Assembly: GCA_964485815.1 (NCBI GenBank)
Contig: CAZAJX010000028.1
Location: 1-24,291, forward strand
Direction: 5' to 3'
Origin: SFLA01 sp964485815
GTDB lineage: Bacteria > Bacillota > Clostridia > Oscillospirales > CAG-382
DNA: 24,291 nt
A model generated the notes under the pieces. That model had not been told where the DNA came from and made no database searches. It saw only the letters and a program-made list of their open reading frames with translations. Each line of letters opens with the position of its first letter. Within the stretch, counting starts at the first letter, position 1. Shown one piece after another: positions 21,635 to 24,291 of this stretch. A program made the position numbers and the translations under genes.

Positions 21635-22620
21635 AGCTTATAAACACCTTTTTCTTTCATATCGGTCAAGGCATAAAGGGTATTTTCAGAAACCCCATAA
21701 TGAGCACCGCCAGCCTTTTGGTGCTTGTTTGCTGTATGGTTGTTACCGGCACATTTGCTTTGATCATCGACAACATAAACAAAAACTTCGAAGCCCTTGA
21801 TGACGTTAATAAAATGATTGTCTGGCTGGACGATGCCCCCGAAGCCGAGGAAGGCGAAGAGGGCGAAGAAAGCACCGAGGAAAGCGCTGAAGCAAGCGAA
21901 AGCACGGACAGCGAATATAATCTTTACGAATACGACGAAAAGACCGAGCAAGCCATAAAGGATCTTGAGCACGTTACCGACATCGTATTTATGAGCAAGC
22001 AGGAAGCCTTTGAGGAATTCAAGGAATCCGAAGGTTCGGACGCAGAATTTCTCGATTGGTTTGACGCAGAGGAAAACAATCCCTTGCGCGCTTCCTACCG
22101 TATAACCTTCGCATCGGATACGGATACGGAAAATATCCGTTACATAAAAAAGGCTATTGCGGAAATGGGATTTGCGGAAGAGAACATTGATGAAAACATA
22201 GACCTTTACGATAACCTTATGAATGTAAAGGGCGCACTTACAACCATCGCACTGTGGCTGTTGGCTGTTCTCTTCGTAATTTCCTTGTTTATAATTATGA
22301 ATTCTACCCGCTTGGGACTTCACTCCCGCCGCGAGGAGATACAGATCATGCGCTACGTAGGCGCGACCAATTCTTTCGTACGCGCTCCCTTCGTTATAGA
22401 GGGCGTGGTTATCGGTCTGATTTCCGCGGCTATCGCTTTGGGTATTGAATATTACCTTTACACTCAGGTAATAAGCGGAGTTATAAGACAGTATCAGGCA
22501 ATAGTTATTGCACCCTTTACCGATTACATTTTAGTTTTGTCCGTTGCATTTGCCGCTATCGGCGTATTTGCAGGACTGTTCGGAAGTGTTATTTCCATAA
22601 GGAAGTACCTCAGAGTTTAA
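21631..22620 (+). CDS. ftsX: Cell division ABC transporter permease FtsX
   Basis: The 329-residue membrane partner of FtsE has a short cytoplasmic N-terminus, TM1 (about 25-46), an extracytoplasmic domain (about 47-198) and three C-terminal TM segments (about 200-222, 256-276 and 298-320). The FtsX hallmark RREEIQIMRYVGATNSFVR precedes TM3. The extracytoplasmic loop, which in relatives contacts the wall hydrolase, carries a Glu/Ser-rich low-complexity insertion (about 67-94) not typical of the family. It overlaps ftsE by 4 bp, and the M23 hydrolase gene begins 15 nt downstream. Confidence 0.96.
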   Translation: MKLINTFFFHIGQGIKGIFRNPIMSTASLLVLVCCMVVTGTFALIIDNINKNFEALDDVNKMIVWLDDAPEAEEGEEGEESTEESAEASESTDSEYNLYEYDEKTEQAIKDLEHVTDIVFMSKQEAFEEFKESEGSDAEFLDWFDAEENNPLRASYRITFASDTDTENIRYIKKAIAEMGFAEENIDENIDLYDNLMNVKGALTTIALWLLAVLFVISLFIIMNSTRLGLHSRREEIQIMRYVGATNSFVRAPFVIEGVVIGLISAAIALGIEYYLYTQVISGVIRQYQAIVIAPFTDYILVLSVAFAAIGVFAGLFGSVISIRKYLRV

Positions 22621-22635
22621 CGGAGTATCCCCTTA

Positions 22636-23928
22636 ATGAAACGTTTATTTTTAAAAAAGACAGTTATAATAAGCTTTTTACTTGCACTCGCTCTGATTTT
22701 GCCCGTTTTTTGTGAAACCGGCTCTGTAGCCGTTACGGAAGCGGAAGCGAAAACATACGAAGAGCTTCAGAAGGAGCATCAGGAGGCGCTGGCAAAGCAA
22801 AAAGCCAAGGAAGCCGAAAGAAAGGCTGCCAAAGCACTTCTTGAGGAAGCGAAAAAGGCTCTTGAAGGCACCTTGAGCAAGATGCAGGAGCTTGAGCTTC
22901 AGATGTACGCGCTGGAAGATGAGCAAATGCACGTTAACGAGGAAAAGGAGATTACCGAATTCCTTATCTCCATTTACGGAGAAAGACAGGCTTATTATCA
23001 GTCCCTTATCGACGAGCAGCACGCAAAGATGGAGGAAACTCTTGAATTGTACGCAACCGTGCTCCGCTATAAATACGAAAACGGCGAAACCAACACACTG
23101 GAAATATTGTTCAACAGCGAAAACTTTGAGCAATTTCTTTCCCGTTTGAAGTATTTCGACAACATAATTGAGTATAATGATACCGTGGCGGATGCTCTTG
23201 AAAAGATAGAAAAAGAGCTTAACACCCTTCAGGAGCAGTACAACTCCGCTTTAGACAACCTTTCCTATTATACCGATCTTCTTGCAAAGCAGGAAACCGA
23301 TATTAAAAACCGTCAGGAAGAGCTTGAAAAGCTTAACGAAGAGTACAAGGCTCTTTACGAGCAGCAGGTAAGCGAAAAGCAGGCACAGGAGCAGCTTGAA
23401 AAAGAACTGGCAATACAAGCGGAAATACTCGCTCAGGCGGTAAAGGATGCCGAGCAGGCTATCCTTAACTACAACAGCAATCTTTCCGCATTCGGCTGGC
23501 CTCTTAAGCCCGGCGTATGGTATTACATAACCTCTTATTTCGGATGGCGTTGGGATCCTCTGGGAAGAGGATATCAGCACCACAGCGGACTTGATATCGC
23601 CGCAGGCGGCGGAAACGCAGTTATCGCCGTATGCGACGGTGTTGTAACCACCGCAAAATGGCACTACAGCTACGGAAACTACGTGGTTATTTACCACGGC
23701 GACGGTGTTTCTTCTCTGTATGCACATATGCAAAACAATTCTCTCACCGTTAAAGTAGGCGACACGGTAAAGCGCGGTCAGCAGATAGGAAAAGTAGGTA
23801 CAACCGGCGATTCCACCGGAAACCATCTGCACTTTTCCGTTATCGTAAACGGTGCGTACCTTAACCCCGATGATTATCTGCCCGACGGATATTACGTCAA
23901 AAAATTCTATCCCGCAAAACAGCCCTGA
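22636..23928 (+). CDS. PcsB-like peptidoglycan hydrolase: signal peptide, long coiled coil, M23 (LytM) endopeptidase
   Basis: The 430-residue exported enzyme has a signal peptide (MKRLFLKKTV then a hydrophobic core), a Glu/Lys/Ala-rich coiled coil over about residues 40-275 and a C-terminal M23 domain (about 287-425). The zinc ligands are His316 and Asp320 in HSGLD and His399 in HLHF. His364 (YAHM) and His397 complete the LytM catalytic set, so activity is expected. The coiled coil is the part through which FtsX controls such hydrolases (as in PcsB, RipC and EnvC). The direct linkage to ftsEX supports septal or elongation peptidoglycan cleavage. CGGAG is about 10 nt before the ATG. Confidence 0.95.
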   Translation: MKRLFLKKTVIISFLLALALILPVFCETGSVAVTEAEAKTYEELQKEHQEALAKQKAKEAERKAAKALLEEAKKALEGTLSKMQELELQMYALEDEQMHVNEEKEITEFLISIYGERQAYYQSLIDEQHAKMEETLELYATVLRYKYENGETNTLEILFNSENFEQFLSRLKYFDNIIEYNDTVADALEKIEKELNTLQEQYNSALDNLSYYTDLLAKQETDIKNRQEELEKLNEEYKALYEQQVSEKQAQEQLEKELAIQAEILAQAVKDAEQAILNYNSNLSAFGWPLKPGVWYYITSYFGWRWDPLGRGYQHHSGLDIAAGGGNAVIAVCDGVVTTAKWHYSYGNYVVIYHGDGVSSLYAHMQNNSLTVKVGDTVKRGQQIGKVGTTGDSTGNHLHFSVIVNGAYLNPDDYLPDGYYVKKFYPAKQP

Positions 23929-23964
23929 TAATCCCGTTTTTTTAAAATCAATGAGGTAAATTGA

Positions 23965-24291
23965 ATGAACAAAAAGGTCTCGCTTTGGATAAGTATCTTG
24001 GTAGCGCTGGTTTTGTGCGTGGCAACCTATCTTGCCACCTCCGCCGCTTTGAATATAGCGTATATGGAGAAAATTTCCCAACTTGTTGGTAGCCCCGGCA
24101 ACGGCGAAACGTCGGCTTACCAGGATATGTATGACAAGCTTGGCGAGATCGAAAAAATCGCCAACGATTATTTCGTAGGCGATATGGACAAAGAGGCGCT
24201 TTCCGATGCGGTCTGCTCCGCATATCTTGCGGCGCTGGGCGATAAATACACTATGTACCACACCGCAGAGGAAATGGCGGAATACCTTTCC
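23965..24291 (+). CDS. S41 family peptidase (C-terminal processing protease), partial at the window end
   Basis: The 109 codons visible encode a short cytoplasmic start (MNKKVS), one N-terminal membrane anchor (about residues 7-33), a linker, and the helical region typical before the PDZ domain of Ctp proteases (YDKLGEIEKIANDYFVGDMDKEAL, then LAALGDKYTMYHTAEEM). The PDZ and catalytic Ser-Lys region lie beyond the window. GAGG (23953-23956) is 8 nt before the ATG. The gene is 36 nt from the M23 gene without a terminator, so it belongs to the same operon. It may process the neighbouring hydrolase (inference). Confidence 0.88.
   Translation, partial: MNKKVSLWISILVALVLCVATYLATSAALNIAYMEKISQLVGSPGNGETSAYQDMYDKLGEIEKIANDYFVGDMDKEALSDAVCSAYLAALGDKYTMYHTAEEMAEYLS

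Overview
The window looks like a chromosomal segment of a low-to-mid GC Gram-positive anaerobe of the class Clostridia, probably a gut lineage near Oscillospirales/Ruminococcaceae. This rests on an IspH-ribosomal protein S1 fusion, a DNRLRE/BIG2/ricin-type secreted protein, DUF1292 and DUF4855 proteins, an ftsEX-M23-S41 cluster, strong AGGAGG-type ribosome sites and near-consensus sigma-A promoters with 17-bp spacers. The genus is inference. I see no CRISPR array, tRNA, rRNA, insertion sequence or prophage.

Layout. (1) 1-2690, plus strand: an LTA-synthase-type membrane sulfatase overlapping a HAD hydrolase, closed by a bidirectional terminator. (2) 2693-6366, minus strand: a surface module. 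Its promoter and leader carry a 24-codon ORF and a hairpin. Next comes a secreted multidomain zinc-protease-like protein split by an apparent one-base frameshift near 5886-5890, then a small lipoprotein. (3) 6371-9764, minus: gltX and glnS in one operon with promoter and terminator. (4) 9771-12956, minus: a CapA-family lipoprotein gene overlapping a DUF4855 gene by 4 bp. (5) 13001-15660, plus: plsC and the ispH-rpsA fusion gene. (6) 15693-18057, plus: a compact operon of an AlkZ/YcaQ-like DNA glycosylase, a NUDIX protein with an extra C-terminal domain, and a blasticidin-S-deaminase-like enzyme. (7) 18062-18818, minus: DUF1292, then an RNA I identify as 6S RNA, then a mosaic array of 9-mers separated by small palindromes. 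(8) 18849-19723, plus: rsmE. (9) 19714 to the end, plus: a CdaR/PucR-type regulator, ftsE, ftsX, a PcsB-like M23 hydrolase and the start of an S41 (Ctp) protease.

How the genes work together. Much of the window concerns the cell envelope: LTA synthase family protein, PlsC, CapA, and FtsEX driving a coiled-coil M23 hydrolase beside a C-terminal processing protease. A second group is core information processing: two tRNA synthetases, S1, RsmE and 6S RNA. The most unusual parts are the glycosylase/NUDIX/BSD-like operon, which may protect DNA and nucleotide pools or detoxify a nucleoside compound (inference), and the hairpin/9-mer mosaic repeat lying downstream of 6S RNA on the same strand.
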